From: Lachnospiraceae bacterium
GTDB lineage: Bacteria; Bacillota; Clostridia; Lachnospirales; Lachnospiraceae
DNA: 41,883 bases
Assembly (NCBI GenBank): GCA_017558145.1
Contig: JAFYWF010000078.1
Location: 1-41,883, forward strand
Direction: 5' to 3'
A program made the translations under genes and the position numbers. The stretch's first letter is position 1; the number at the start of each line of letters is the position of its first letter. A model generated the notes under the pieces. The model did not search any database, was not told the origin of the DNA, and saw nothing but the letters and a program-made list of their open reading frames with translations. Shown here piece after piece: positions 32,512 to 41,667 of the stretch.

Positions 32512-33978
32512 TTATTTCTTTTTTTTCTGTTTTGCTTGCGTCAAGTCACCTAAAATCATTCCCAAACAAGAACCAACCACTAGAGATACAACAATAACAA
32601 CAATATACCAGCCTATAGCTTTAAATAAAGATTCGCCCTCTTGATACAACGCAATAAAATGCAAAACTACGATAGCCATCTGTATATACCCCGATATTTT
32701 TTCGAAAGTTTTTACTGCTTTTTTTCTACAATCATAGTTCCCGGCTTCCGCAAACATACTACCAAACACTAAAAGTTCTAAGCCGAACATTCCATCAGTA
32801 TTCATAATATTTCTAACTTTTGACCAATACCATTCAAAATCAATAATAAGTTTCTGACTAACGGATGGAAAAATTTTTAAAACAACATTGCTATTCCAAA
32901 TTTCTTCATGAATACCGCCAAACACATACAAGAAACCTAAAATCACTAAAATTTCACCAAGAGCACTAAATCTTGTTGCTCGTTTTACATTATTTTCTTG
33001 TTTCGTTTTCGTTTTCTTTATTTTTTTTAACTCTTCAGATAAATCCTTGTATCCTTCTGCATCATAAGAGTCTGTAGAAATTTCCATTAGTTTTTTACAA
33101 TACTTAATTGCATTTTCTAATACTTTACAATCGCCTACTCCTTTTTTTGCCATATCAATATACTTAAGCATTGCATTTTTATCACCATGTTCAGAGGCCA
33201 TTCCTAAATAAAGTATCCCCTCTTTTCTTCTTTTTTCATCACCATCCGTATCAGATAATAAAAATAATCCATAATCCATTTGAGATGTCGTATCACCATT
33301 ATCAGCAGCTTTTTTCATCCAAAATTCTGCTCTTTCATGACTCTTTACACAAGCCTCTCCCCTTTCATACATGTTAGCAATCATATATTGTGCTTGTGGA
33401 TTATCCTGTTCTGCTAAATTTTTAAATATTGAGAAGGCAGCCGAATAATTTTGTTTTTTATATTCCAACAACCCTTTCGTAAACTCTGCATTTGTATTTT
33501 GTCCATTGGAACTTTCTTTTACATTATCATTCGAGGCTATATTATTACTTTGTCCAACATTTCCTTGAACATTATTTGAGTTCTTCGGCTCGCTTATTTG
33601 TTTTTTAATTTGCTCTGTCTCTAACTGTGTTTGTTTTATCTTTTTTTCTGCTTCCTTTGCTTTGAAAGCTTCAACCTTCTTTGCAATCTCTTTCGATGAA
33701 TCATTTTTTTCTTCTTTTATTGGCTTAGAACTATTTTTCTTTGGTACGTAATCATCCAATATAATAGAATTACTAATCGTTTTGATACGATCTTTCAACA
33801 ATAAAATTTCTTTATCAATTTCACCTAGAACCGTATTAAGCTCGCTTCTTCTTTCCTCATCATTTACTGTTTCTAAACGTTCCAAATATTCAAATTGCTT
33901 TTCTTCCAATGATTCACATATTTTTTTTAAATCTTGATTAGAATCAATCTCAAGTGCTTCTAACAATTCCGTATTCAT
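32512..33978 (-). CDS. Sel1-repeat protein with several C-terminal membrane helices
   Basis: Last gene of the five-gene operon (488 residues). Residues 1-65 are a helical head nearly identical to that of the gene at 34635-36023 (44 of 65 positions identical by eye; core LEEKQFEYLERLETVNDE). Residues 70-160 are a charged, then Asn-rich linker. About 165-310 is a Sel1/TPR-like region (GLLEYKKQNYSAAFSIFKNL; AQYMIANMYERG). The C-terminus has three or four membrane helices (about 338-356, 397-412, 430-447, 453-476). N-terminal part is expected in the cytoplasm by the basic residues before the first helix. Spacing to the previous gene is 14 bases, and a good ribosome site (AAGGAG) is present. No enzymatic motif; likely a membrane adaptor or anchor. 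The last residues QKKKK are a polybasic cytoplasmic tail. Confidence 0.85.
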   Translation of the reverse strand: MNTELLEALEIDSNQDLKKICESLEEKQFEYLERLETVNDEERRSELNTVLGEIDKEILLLKDRIKTISNSIILDDYVPKKNSSKPIKEEKNDSSKEIAKKVEAFKAKEAEKKIKQTQLETEQIKKQISEPKNSNNVQGNVGQSNNIASNDNVKESSNGQNTNAEFTKGLLEYKKQNYSAAFSIFKNLAEQDNPQAQYMIANMYERGEACVKSHERAEFWMKKAADNGDTTSQMDYGLFLLSDTDGDEKRRKEGILYLGMASEHGDKNAMLKYIDMAKKGVGDCKVLENAIKYCKKLMEISTDSYDAEGYKDLSEELKKIKKTKTKQENNVKRATRFSALGEILVILGFLYVFGGIHEEIWNSNVVLKIFPSVSQKLIIDFEWYWSKVRNIMNTDGMFGLELLVFGSMFAEAGNYDCRKKAVKTFEKISGYIQMAIVVLHFIALYQEGESLFKAIGWYIVVIVVSLVVGSCLGMILGDLTQAKQKKKK

Positions 33979-33992
33979 ATAAATATAGCTCC

Positions 33993-34619
33993 TTAGCTAA
34001 TCTCATCATCTGAAATTCTAATTACTGAAGAATCCGTATCTATTACGCGACAACAATCGTTGTATACCTCAACACATCTGCATTGAGGATACATTTTATA
34101 CACAATTCTTCCTTTTTCTAACTCCTCCGGTAGTTCTTGATCCTCTTTAAAATGATCAATAAGTCTTCCTTCGGGCGAAATTGCATGACAATCACAACCT
34201 TCTATGTAACACTTAGATACTACTCCGCATAAAATAGATTCTAATTCTATTTCAAGATTCTCGAATTCTTCCTGGAAGCAAGCCCTGATTTCTTCCAACA
34301 ATTCTTCTGTAGTCATATTTGAAAATTCGTCTGCAGTATCTTCATCCATATTAGCCTTTAATTGTTCTATAATTTCTTCATCCGTGGCACTTAACATATC
34401 AATAGCATCAAACAATTCCATATAGGCTCTAGATCTTGGTTTTTTTAATTCCTTGTCTATCTTTTGCTCTTCAGAGAATGAAAACAAAAACTGTTTCTTA
34501 GAAGATATTGGTGAAGTTTGTTCGCTTCTTTTATCCTGCAATTGTTCTTTGGGTTGATGTTGTTTCATATCTTGTAAATTATTTTGTTTTGCCAACAAAT
34601 CTTTCTCTTGTCCCATCAT
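33993..34619 (-). CDS. Acidic Cys-containing protein of unknown family
   Basis: A 208-residue soluble protein that I do not recognise. The N-terminal 65 residues are Gln/Lys-rich and likely disordered; about 66-130 is acidic and helical (TDEEIIEQLKANMDED, MTTEELLEEI). The C-terminal 75 residues carry paired cysteines and one His in CYIEGCDCH (about 137-145), then CRC and CC near 180-190, a pattern that could bind a metal. It is the fourth gene of the operon, 15 bases behind one Sel1 gene and 14 before the other, so it is translated with both. No signal peptide or membrane segment. Start ATG 34619 has a weak AGAGAG ribosome site. Confidence 0.72.
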   Translation of the reverse strand: MMGQEKDLLAKQNNLQDMKQHQPKEQLQDKRSEQTSPISSKKQFLFSFSEEQKIDKELKKPRSRAYMELFDAIDMLSATDEEIIEQLKANMDEDTADEFSNMTTEELLEEIRACFQEEFENLEIELESILCGVVSKCYIEGCDCHAISPEGRLIDHFKEDQELPEELEKGRIVYKMYPQCRCVEVYNDCCRVIDTDSSVIRISDDEIS

Positions 34620-34634
34620 ATACTCTCTCTTATT

Positions 34635-36023
34635 TTATTCAATAATTTCCATTACTATTTCGCTAGCCCAGCCAATACTTTCTCTACTGTCATCAAGATA
34701 AATTTCATACCACACTCGTCCACTTTCCGTAGTTTCAGTAACTCCGGTTGCAACAAATTCATCTCCTTTTTTCCCGGAACCTATAACGTCATAACTTGTC
34801 CCCGGACCAGAACGAATATTGGCTGCATCAGCCGTAATTCTAATATTTATTTCAAGCATTTCTTCATTCTGTTCTTGCATAATCGGAAATGATGATAATT
34901 CTTGCTCCAGCATGTCTTTCTCAAAGTTGATTTTTCTACTTATTATCATGTACAGGATAATAAGCAAAATAATAAGCCACCATGGAATTTTCTTCTTTTT
35001 CTTTCTACTACCATTTTTTGCTTTCGTAGGCGTATTACCTTTTTTCTTAAGTTCTTTTAATTTAACTTTAAAATTATCGTATTCTTTCTTGTTAAAGGAA
35101 TCAGTTTCTGTAGCTTTTAACTTATCACAATATTCCATTGCTTTTGAAATTTCCTTTTTACCTCCAATTTGAGAAAGGGCAGAATCCACATATTTTATCA
35201 TGGCGAACCAATTTCCTTTATCAGCCGCCGCTCTAAGATATTTGTATCCTTCTTTTACTTTTTTTTCATCATTACGACATTGATCCAAAAGTGCAGAACC
35301 ATATGCATATTGTGCATCAGTTTCACCAGCTTCAGAAGATCTCTTTAACCAATATAAGGAACGATTAAAATCCTTAGGAACTCCTACTCCATCTCGATAC
35401 ATAAGGGCTACAGAATACTGTGCTGAAGCATTTCCTTTTTCACTTAATTCCTTAAATATCTTAAAAGCTTCTGCATAATTCTGATTATTATACTCTGCTT
35501 GTCCCTTCATATATTCAGAACTATTATTATCCGTAGCACTTACTTTTGTATTATCCGTAGAAACATTTGGATTGCTATTCTGTGTTTGTGAAGAAACATT
35601 CTGATTTTTTGAAGTTTCTGTCTGATTTTTCGAAGTTTCTGTCTGATTTTCATCAGACTCTTTTTTCACTTCTTTCTCCTGTTTTTTTACTTCTTTCTCT
35701 TTAAATTTTTCAATTTTTTCATTTATTTCTTTATCAACAGTTTTTTTTATGTTTTTCTCTGCTTCTTTTGTATCCTTCTTTTCTACGAGTTCCTCTGTAT
35801 CCCAAATAACAGCAGTATTTAACACCTGAATTTGATTTTTAACTACTTCAATTTCTTTATTAATTTCTTCCAAAACCATATTGATTTCTTGTCTACGGTT
35901 TTCATCATTTACAGTTTCTAATCTTTCAAGAAATTCAAATTGTTTCTCCTCTAACGATTCCAACATTGTTTTTAAATCAATATTAGAATCAATACCTAAG
36001 GAAGATAATAATTGTACATTCAT
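34635..36023 (-). CDS. Sel1-repeat protein with one membrane helix and external SH3b domain
   Basis: 462 residues in order: conserved helical head (1-65, core SLEEKQFEFLERLETVNDEN), Lys/Glu coiled-coil linker (80-125), Asn/Thr/Ser linker with a duplicated NQTETSK unit, Sel1/TPR region (about 165-300; AQYSVALMYRDGVGVPKD), basic stretch (SRKKKKK), one membrane helix (about 347-362, WWLIILLIILYMII), and a bacterial SH3-type domain (about 395-460, ADAANIRSGPGTSYDVIG, then VWYEIYLDD and GWAS). The basic patch before the helix puts the N-terminus inside and the SH3b outside. SH3b domains usually bind cell wall or peptide ligands, so the protein links outside to the Sel1 part. Ribosome site GAAGGAG precedes the ATG; 19 bases from the AAA gene. 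Confidence 0.87.
   Translation of the reverse strand: MNVQLLSSLGIDSNIDLKTMLESLEEKQFEFLERLETVNDENRRQEINMVLEEINKEIEVVKNQIQVLNTAVIWDTEELVEKKDTKEAEKNIKKTVDKEINEKIEKFKEKEVKKQEKEVKKESDENQTETSKNQTETSKNQNVSSQTQNSNPNVSTDNTKVSATDNNSSEYMKGQAEYNNQNYAEAFKIFKELSEKGNASAQYSVALMYRDGVGVPKDFNRSLYWLKRSSEAGETDAQYAYGSALLDQCRNDEKKVKEGYKYLRAAADKGNWFAMIKYVDSALSQIGGKKEISKAMEYCDKLKATETDSFNKKEYDNFKVKLKELKKKGNTPTKAKNGSRKKKKKIPWWLIILLIILYMIISRKINFEKDMLEQELSSFPIMQEQNEEMLEINIRITADAANIRSGPGTSYDVIGSGKKGDEFVATGVTETTESGRVWYEIYLDDSRESIGWASEIVMEIIE
35611..35651 (-). repeat. Tandem 21-base repeat inside the Sel1-SH3b gene
   Basis: Two in-frame copies of about 21 bases (GAAGTTTCTGTCTGATTTTT plus one or two bases on the plus strand) with one mismatch encode two copies of NQTETSK in the linker between coiled-coil and Sel1 region. 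The unit is probably slippage-prone; it is in frame, so length changes keep the reading frame. Confidence 0.8.
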
Positions 36024-36042
36024 TTATCTTACTCCTTCTTTT

Positions 36043-39000
36043 CTATAAAAAGTATTGTATATCTTCTTCCGTTATAGTTTGCAGTTCTTCCGGTGTAACT
36101 TTATGACCCATTTTAAAAAGTTCAGCAATTCTAACATTACGTTGTTCTACAACTTTATCAACAAGATTTCTAATACCTCTTGCATTGCCGAAATCAGCTT
36201 CCATGGACACTAACTCAATCAAATCCATAATACACTTATCTAAGTTATCTGCTAACAATAAACTCCTTGATAAAACATTATTTTTAAAAATCAAAAACAA
36301 CTCTTCTGTAGAGTAATCTTCAAACATAATTTCATTTGGAAATCTACTTTTCAATCCCTGATTCTGTTTTAGGAAAACATCCATATCATCTGAATATCCG
36401 GCAATTACAACCATCAAATCTTTTCGATAGTTTTCAATATCTGCAACCAAGGTATCGATAGCTTCTTTACCATAGTCATTGTCTCCTCCTTTAGCAAGGG
36501 TATACGCTTCATCAATAAAAAGAATCCCTCCCATAGCTTCCTGGATTTTCGCTTTTGTCTTAGGTGCAGTTTCCCCAATATATCTTCCTACCAAACTACT
36601 TCTGTCACATTCTACTAATTGCCCTGAGGATAAAACTCCCAATTCCTTATATATTTTACCAATCAATCGTGCCACTGTAGTTTTTCCGGTTCCTGCATTT
36701 CCTTTAAACACCATATGTAAAGTACCAAAGCTTTGAGGAGCCAGACCTGCCGCTTCCATTTCTTTATTTACTTGAATTGTAGAAACTATCTTATTAATTT
36801 TATCTTTGACAGCAGCCAGTCCTGTCAATGAATTTATTTCCTTCATTAATTCTTCTACAGATTTTGAATCCGATTCTACAACTTCTCCAAATTGCAAATC
36901 AGATGCTAATATACGCTGCAAATCCTCTTTCCCAGGTTCCTGTCCCTCACGAAACATATCTGCAATTCTGACATTTCTTTGTTCACATACCTTATCAATA
37001 AGATTTCTAATACCTCTTGCATTTCCAAAATCTGCTTCTGAAGAATACATAGAAATTAATTTCTTAACATTTTTATTTAATTCATCCTCTATTAATAAAT
37101 TTCTTGATTTTACCATATTCATAAAAATAGAGGCCATTTCATCCAAAGAATAATCTTCAAATATTATTTCATTTGGAAATCTGCTCTTTAATCCTTGATT
37201 TTGCTGTAAAAATTCATCCATATCATCTGAATATCCGGCAATAATAACCATTAGACTATCTCTATAATTTTCTAAATCAGTTACTAAAGTATCAATTGCT
37301 TCTTTTCCAAAAGAATCACTTGCCAAGGTGTAAGCTTCATCAATAAATAGCACACCACCCATAGCTTCTTTTAATTTATCTTTTACTTTTATCGCCGTCT
37401 GTCCCGTATATCCGGCTACCAACTGACTACGATCACATTCTACTAATTGTCCTGTAGGAAGAACTCCCAATTCTTTATATATATTTCCAATCAATCGAGC
37501 CACTGTAGTTTTTCCGGTACCAGCATTCCCCTTGAACACCATATGTAGTGTTCCAAATCCTTGGCCGTTTAAACCATGCTCTTGCATTTTTTTATTTACC
37601 TGAACTGAATCAACAATATGATTCACCTTTTCTTTTACAGCTTTTAAACCTGTTAATGCATTAAGCTCATCCAAATAGTCATAAACTGTTTTGCCCGACT
37701 TCTCCAGTTCTTCCGAAATTGCCAAATCTTCTCTTCTAATAATTGCACAATCATATTTACTTAGCAAATTAGGATCCATCTCTCCCAGACGATTACTTTG
37801 ATTAAGCACAACAGCTTCAAAAACATTTCTTACACCACGTGCATTACCAAAATCCTTCTTCTTTTTCTTATATTCTAATAGTTTTAAAAGATCTTCATCC
37901 AAACCTGCATCTAAAACCAATCCCTGGTCTTTCACATATTTTTTAAAAATTTGAACCATTTCTTTCGTTGAATAATCTTCAAACAAAATATCCGTTGGAA
38001 TTCTACTACGCAATCCTTGATTCTGATCCATAAATTCAGACATATCAGAAGAATATCCTGCAAGAATAACCATCAAATTATTTCTATGATTTTCAATATC
38101 TGCAATTAACGCATCAATTGCCTCACGCCCAAATGTATCATTGTCATCTTTACAAAGAGCATACGCTTCGTCAATAAATAGAATTCCTCCCATAGCTTCT
38201 TTAACTTTATCTGCAACCTTTTGTGCTGTTGCACCTACATACTGGGATACCAAATCACGTCTTGTGCATTCTACAAATTGTCCTGAAGTCAATATTCCTA
38301 ATCTTTTATAAATTTTACCAATTATTCTTGCTACAGTTGTTTTTCCTGTTCCAGCATTTCCGAGAAAAACAAGATGTAATGAACCATATCCTTGACCTAC
38401 ACCAATTCCATTTTCTTCTCGCATTTTCTTAATTGTTACTTGATTTACAATCTTTGAAACTTGTTTTTTTACTTCTGCCAGACCCGTAAGTTTGTTTAAT
38501 TCTTCTAATAATTCCTCAACCGTTTCTACTGTTTCTAAGTTCCCAAAATCTTCTGCTTTTAAAATGTAGTAATCATTTTTTGAAGGTCTTCTCATAGACG
38601 ACATTCGAGCCACCTGATGAATATATGCTTCATTTATCATTTGATCTAAATCTCTGGAATACTTAAAATCAATTTGTTGAGACATTCGTTCTAATTTTGA
38701 AGTTAATAATTCTTCCGCTTCTTTATCAATAATTAAATGTTTCTCTTCCGCCAAAACATTTGCAATCTTTACCAATTCTTCTGTTGTATATTTTCCCAAA
38801 TTAACAGAAGGTAAATTAAACAACTCACCAAATTTCTTTTTCTTCTTTAAAAGAGTTTCCACTTCAGATTCACTACCTGTAATAATAAAAGGTATTTTCT
38901 CTTCCGCAGCAAAATAAGCCTTCGTCAATTGTTCGATAGCATCTAAACCTAGGGAATACGCACCCGCATCATCAAATTCATGAATATTTTCAATTAAAAT

Positions 39001-40071
39001 ACATCCATTTTCAGCATTCTCAAATAATTTTTGAATATTATCATGAGTTTCTTCTGCATTTGCTCCAACTAACATATAATAATCAGTAACCACCGGTATT
39101 TCTTCCGAAATAATTCCGATTTGTTCCAGTGATTTTACGGCAGCCATAGCAGCTGTTGTTTTTCCACATCCATCAGGACCTACAATTTTTATATTATCCT
39201 TTAAAATTTTGTTTCCATCACGTTTCTTTGAAGCCTGCATCATATTAAAAATATTATTCATGGAAACTCTTAATTCATGCATACCTATCACACCTTCTAA
39301 TGATTTCTCAATAATAGGTGCTATTTTATCTATATCATTCTTCTTTTCTTTTTTCTTTTCCTTACACAACGGTTCCATTTCATTTATTTTTGCAATAGTT
39401 TCCGCCAATGCATTCTTTTTGCTGCTTTCATAAGGAACATCTTCCATGGGTTTTATAGATAAATCAAAGCTAACATGTTTAAACACATTATCTTCTGTCC
39501 ATAAATTAGAATTGACATAACTTAAGCCATTTCCACATTTTATCTGTTCCAACACATTGTCTGCATAATCAACCGTTTTCCCACTAATAAACAAGCGCCC
39601 CATTTTTTTACATAATCTTCCTGCCTCTTTTTCTCTTCCACTAAGAACCAGTAAATTAATAAGACGAAGCATATATGTTTCTTCTTCCTGAATATCTAAA
39701 AATTCTTCCAGTTTTTCTATTTCATCTTCTATACCTGCATTAGTACGTAATGCAATTTCATATCTTCCGGCTTTATAATAATATCCTTCTTTATCTTCTG
39801 CATTTTCTAAAACTTTTTCTGCATCACTATAATTTCCATAAGCCAAACATACACCAATAATCATTCCTAGTGCTTCATCTGACGGTGATAACTCATAACT
39901 TCGTATATACCAATCTTTACTTTTAGAAAATGCATTCATTTTTTCAAAGGCTTTACCAATTGCATGTGCAATTTCAGCAGAATCACAAGATTTTAAATCT
40001 ATAGAAAAAGACGCTTCTATAATATCCTCATATTGTTTATTCGCTTTCCATTCCTTTATTTTCCGTTCCAT
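36043..40071 (-). CDS. TPR protein with four AAA+ modules (CbxX/CfqX type)
   Basis: A 1342-residue protein. Residues about 1-160 are TPR-like. AAA1 (about 260-500) has Walker A GPDGCGKTT (298-306) but a weak Walker B (ILIENIHEF, 358-366). AAA2, AAA3 and AAA4 are close paralogues with Walker A GNAGTGKTT (571, 848 and 1124), pore-loop-like Tyr-Gly motifs (QYVGAT, GYTGQT, RYIGET), Walker B LFIDEAY (631, 908 and 1185) and DFGNARGIRN near the end of each. The order TPR plus CbxX-type AAA is that of EccA-type proteins and is related to CbbX and SpoVK, all of which work as hexameric remodelling motors. Four modules in one chain are unusual. It sits 16 bases behind Hsp70 and 19 before the Sel1-SH3b gene. 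Confidence 0.9.
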   Translation of the reverse strand: MERKIKEWKANKQYEDIIEASFSIDLKSCDSAEIAHAIGKAFEKMNAFSKSKDWYIRSYELSPSDEALGMIIGVCLAYGNYSDAEKVLENAEDKEGYYYKAGRYEIALRTNAGIEDEIEKLEEFLDIQEEETYMLRLINLLVLSGREKEAGRLCKKMGRLFISGKTVDYADNVLEQIKCGNGLSYVNSNLWTEDNVFKHVSFDLSIKPMEDVPYESSKKNALAETIAKINEMEPLCKEKKKEKKNDIDKIAPIIEKSLEGVIGMHELRVSMNNIFNMMQASKKRDGNKILKDNIKIVGPDGCGKTTAAMAAVKSLEQIGIISEEIPVVTDYYMLVGANAEETHDNIQKLFENAENGCILIENIHEFDDAGAYSLGLDAIEQLTKAYFAAEEKIPFIITGSESEVETLLKKKKKFGELFNLPSVNLGKYTTEELVKIANVLAEEKHLIIDKEAEELLTSKLERMSQQIDFKYSRDLDQMINEAYIHQVARMSSMRRPSKNDYYILKAEDFGNLETVETVEELLEELNKLTGLAEVKKQVSKIVNQVTIKKMREENGIGVGQGYGSLHLVFLGNAGTGKTTVARIIGKIYKRLGILTSGQFVECTRRDLVSQYVGATAQKVADKVKEAMGGILFIDEAYALCKDDNDTFGREAIDALIADIENHRNNLMVILAGYSSDMSEFMDQNQGLRSRIPTDILFEDYSTKEMVQIFKKYVKDQGLVLDAGLDEDLLKLLEYKKKKKDFGNARGVRNVFEAVVLNQSNRLGEMDPNLLSKYDCAIIRREDLAISEELEKSGKTVYDYLDELNALTGLKAVKEKVNHIVDSVQVNKKMQEHGLNGQGFGTLHMVFKGNAGTGKTTVARLIGNIYKELGVLPTGQLVECDRSQLVAGYTGQTAIKVKDKLKEAMGGVLFIDEAYTLASDSFGKEAIDTLVTDLENYRDSLMVIIAGYSDDMDEFLQQNQGLKSRFPNEIIFEDYSLDEMASIFMNMVKSRNLLIEDELNKNVKKLISMYSSEADFGNARGIRNLIDKVCEQRNVRIADMFREGQEPGKEDLQRILASDLQFGEVVESDSKSVEELMKEINSLTGLAAVKDKINKIVSTIQVNKEMEAAGLAPQSFGTLHMVFKGNAGTGKTTVARLIGKIYKELGVLSSGQLVECDRSSLVGRYIGETAPKTKAKIQEAMGGILFIDEAYTLAKGGDNDYGKEAIDTLVADIENYRKDLMVVIAGYSDDMDVFLKQNQGLKSRFPNEIMFEDYSTEELFLIFKNNVLSRSLLLADNLDKCIMDLIELVSMEADFGNARGIRNLVDKVVEQRNVRIAELFKMGHKVTPEELQTITEEDIQYFL

Positions 40072-40087
40072 ATTTTACATTCCCATT

Positions 40088-41602
40088 CTAATTCACATCA
40101 TAATCTGCAATAATTCCTGTAAGCATTTGTACTTCAGCCTCTGACAAATTTGCACTTCTTTCAAATGTGAATTCTTCCTCATAATTTGCCGTTGGTATCT
40201 TAATATATACATGTACCAATTGAGACTCGTCTAACTGAAGATGAATCTCTCCTTTTGTCCCCTTAACTAAATTCTTAGGTAAAATAATATCTGTAGAAGA
40301 AATGATTGCTACATCCGTAACTTCTTTAAATTCTCCTTCTGTAATAGATAATTCTATTTTTTCCTGATAATCTACTGCTGTTCTAAAAGGCATTTTTACA
40401 AAAGTAGGAAGAGCGGTATTTCTTTTAATTTGTATTGAATTAATTTTCTTATATGTAATTGGATCTATTGTGATAATTCCTATACTGTGAGAACAAACAT
40501 CATGAATAACTTTACCTTCATTTTCTGAATTACTAATTTTATCCATTAATTGTTTCCCATACAAAGCTGCTCCTTGTGCAACAACTAAATCCGGATGTAC
40601 TTCATGAGAAAGAGATTTTCCTGTCAATTCAGACAATTTTTTTTCTATATATGGAATTTTACTTGAACCGCCCACTAATATCACTTTATCAAGTTCGGTT
40701 GCTTCAATCTCTGCATCCTTTAACGCTTTCTTTACCACGTACTCTGTTCTTTTATATAATTTTGCTACAATTGCTTCAAATTGTTCTCTCGTTATAACCA
40801 CATTCTCTTTTACTGCCCCTGCTCTGACCGCAATTGTGGCTTTTTCCTGATTTGTAAGTTGCCATTTTGCTTTTTCAGCTCGACCATACAATTCTTGATA
40901 AGCATCCATATACTCTTCGTCTTCCAGATCAACATCATACTTATCTTCTATATAATCGCGTACATATTCAACGATTTCTTCATCAAAAAATCTTCCGCCT
41001 ACTTTTGATAATCCACCGGTACTCTTTACGACCACATCATCATCATCAATTTTTATAATTGTTACATCAAATGTACCGCCTCCTAAATCATACACTAAAA
41101 TATTTGCATGATTTAGCTTTGTAGATACTGCATAATACAACGCAGCTGCAGTAGGTTCATTTATTGTTCCCATAAGATTTAAACCTGCAATTTTAGCCGC
41201 ATCTTCTGTGGCTGTACGCTGAGCATCCGTAAAATATGCCGGTATCGTAATCACAACATCTTTTATTTCTTCAGTTAAATCCAATCGTTTTTGTGCATCA
41301 GTCACAATTTTCTTCAAGATAAAACTCGAAACCACTTCCGGACTATATTCTTGTCCATACGAAGACATAAAAATTTTCTTTTCACCCATATAGTTTTTAA
41401 CAGCGGATACAACATCATCCGGATTAATAATACTATTATCTTTAGCAGTTTGACCAACTACAACTGATGTTTCACTTTCAAAATATACCACTGATGGAGT
41501 AATCTGCGAACCTTCCATATTTGTTATAACCTGAGGTTCTCCCTTTTCATTAAGATAGGCACCTACAGAATAGGTTGTTCCTAAATCAATACCAAGAATC
41601 AT
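40088..41602 (-). CDS. Hsp70-family protein lacking the C-terminal lid
   Basis: A 504-residue DnaK-like chaperone. The ATPase domain (about 1-360) is complete: phosphate-1 GIDLGTTYS (4-12), connect-1 NEPTAAALYY (148-157), phosphate-2 VYDLGGGTFDV (170-180) and adenosine motif VILVGGSSKIP (307-317). The linker is degenerate (VIHDVCSHSIGI instead of VLLLDVTPLSLG). A beta-sandwich substrate domain (about 375-480) follows, but the helical lid of DnaK (about 610 residues in all) is absent. No J-protein or GrpE gene and no HPD motif are present in the neighbours. It is the first gene of the operon with AAGGAG before the ATG and its own promoter. It is not the housekeeping DnaK; a specialised client or partner is likely. 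Confidence 0.92.
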   Translation of the reverse strand: MILGIDLGTTYSVGAYLNEKGEPQVITNMEGSQITPSVVYFESETSVVVGQTAKDNSIINPDDVVSAVKNYMGEKKIFMSSYGQEYSPEVVSSFILKKIVTDAQKRLDLTEEIKDVVITIPAYFTDAQRTATEDAAKIAGLNLMGTINEPTAAALYYAVSTKLNHANILVYDLGGGTFDVTIIKIDDDDVVVKSTGGLSKVGGRFFDEEIVEYVRDYIEDKYDVDLEDEEYMDAYQELYGRAEKAKWQLTNQEKATIAVRAGAVKENVVITREQFEAIVAKLYKRTEYVVKKALKDAEIEATELDKVILVGGSSKIPYIEKKLSELTGKSLSHEVHPDLVVAQGAALYGKQLMDKISNSENEGKVIHDVCSHSIGIITIDPITYKKINSIQIKRNTALPTFVKMPFRTAVDYQEKIELSITEGEFKEVTDVAIISSTDIILPKNLVKGTKGEIHLQLDESQLVHVYIKIPTANYEEEFTFERSANLSEAEVQMLTGIIADYDVN

Positions 41603-41667
41603 TTTTACTGTCTCCTTAATCCAAAATTATCTAAAAATCAAAAAAAATGTAAAAAATACCAATTTGA

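Noticed and set aside
35611..35651. CRISPR-like repeat
   Set aside because: Only two adjacent 21-base units without spacers, inside a coding linker.
36043..40071. Type VII secretion locus (EccA-like AAA protein)
   Set aside because: The TPR plus CbxX layout is similar, but no WXG100, EccC, EccB, EccD or EsaA-type gene is in the window.
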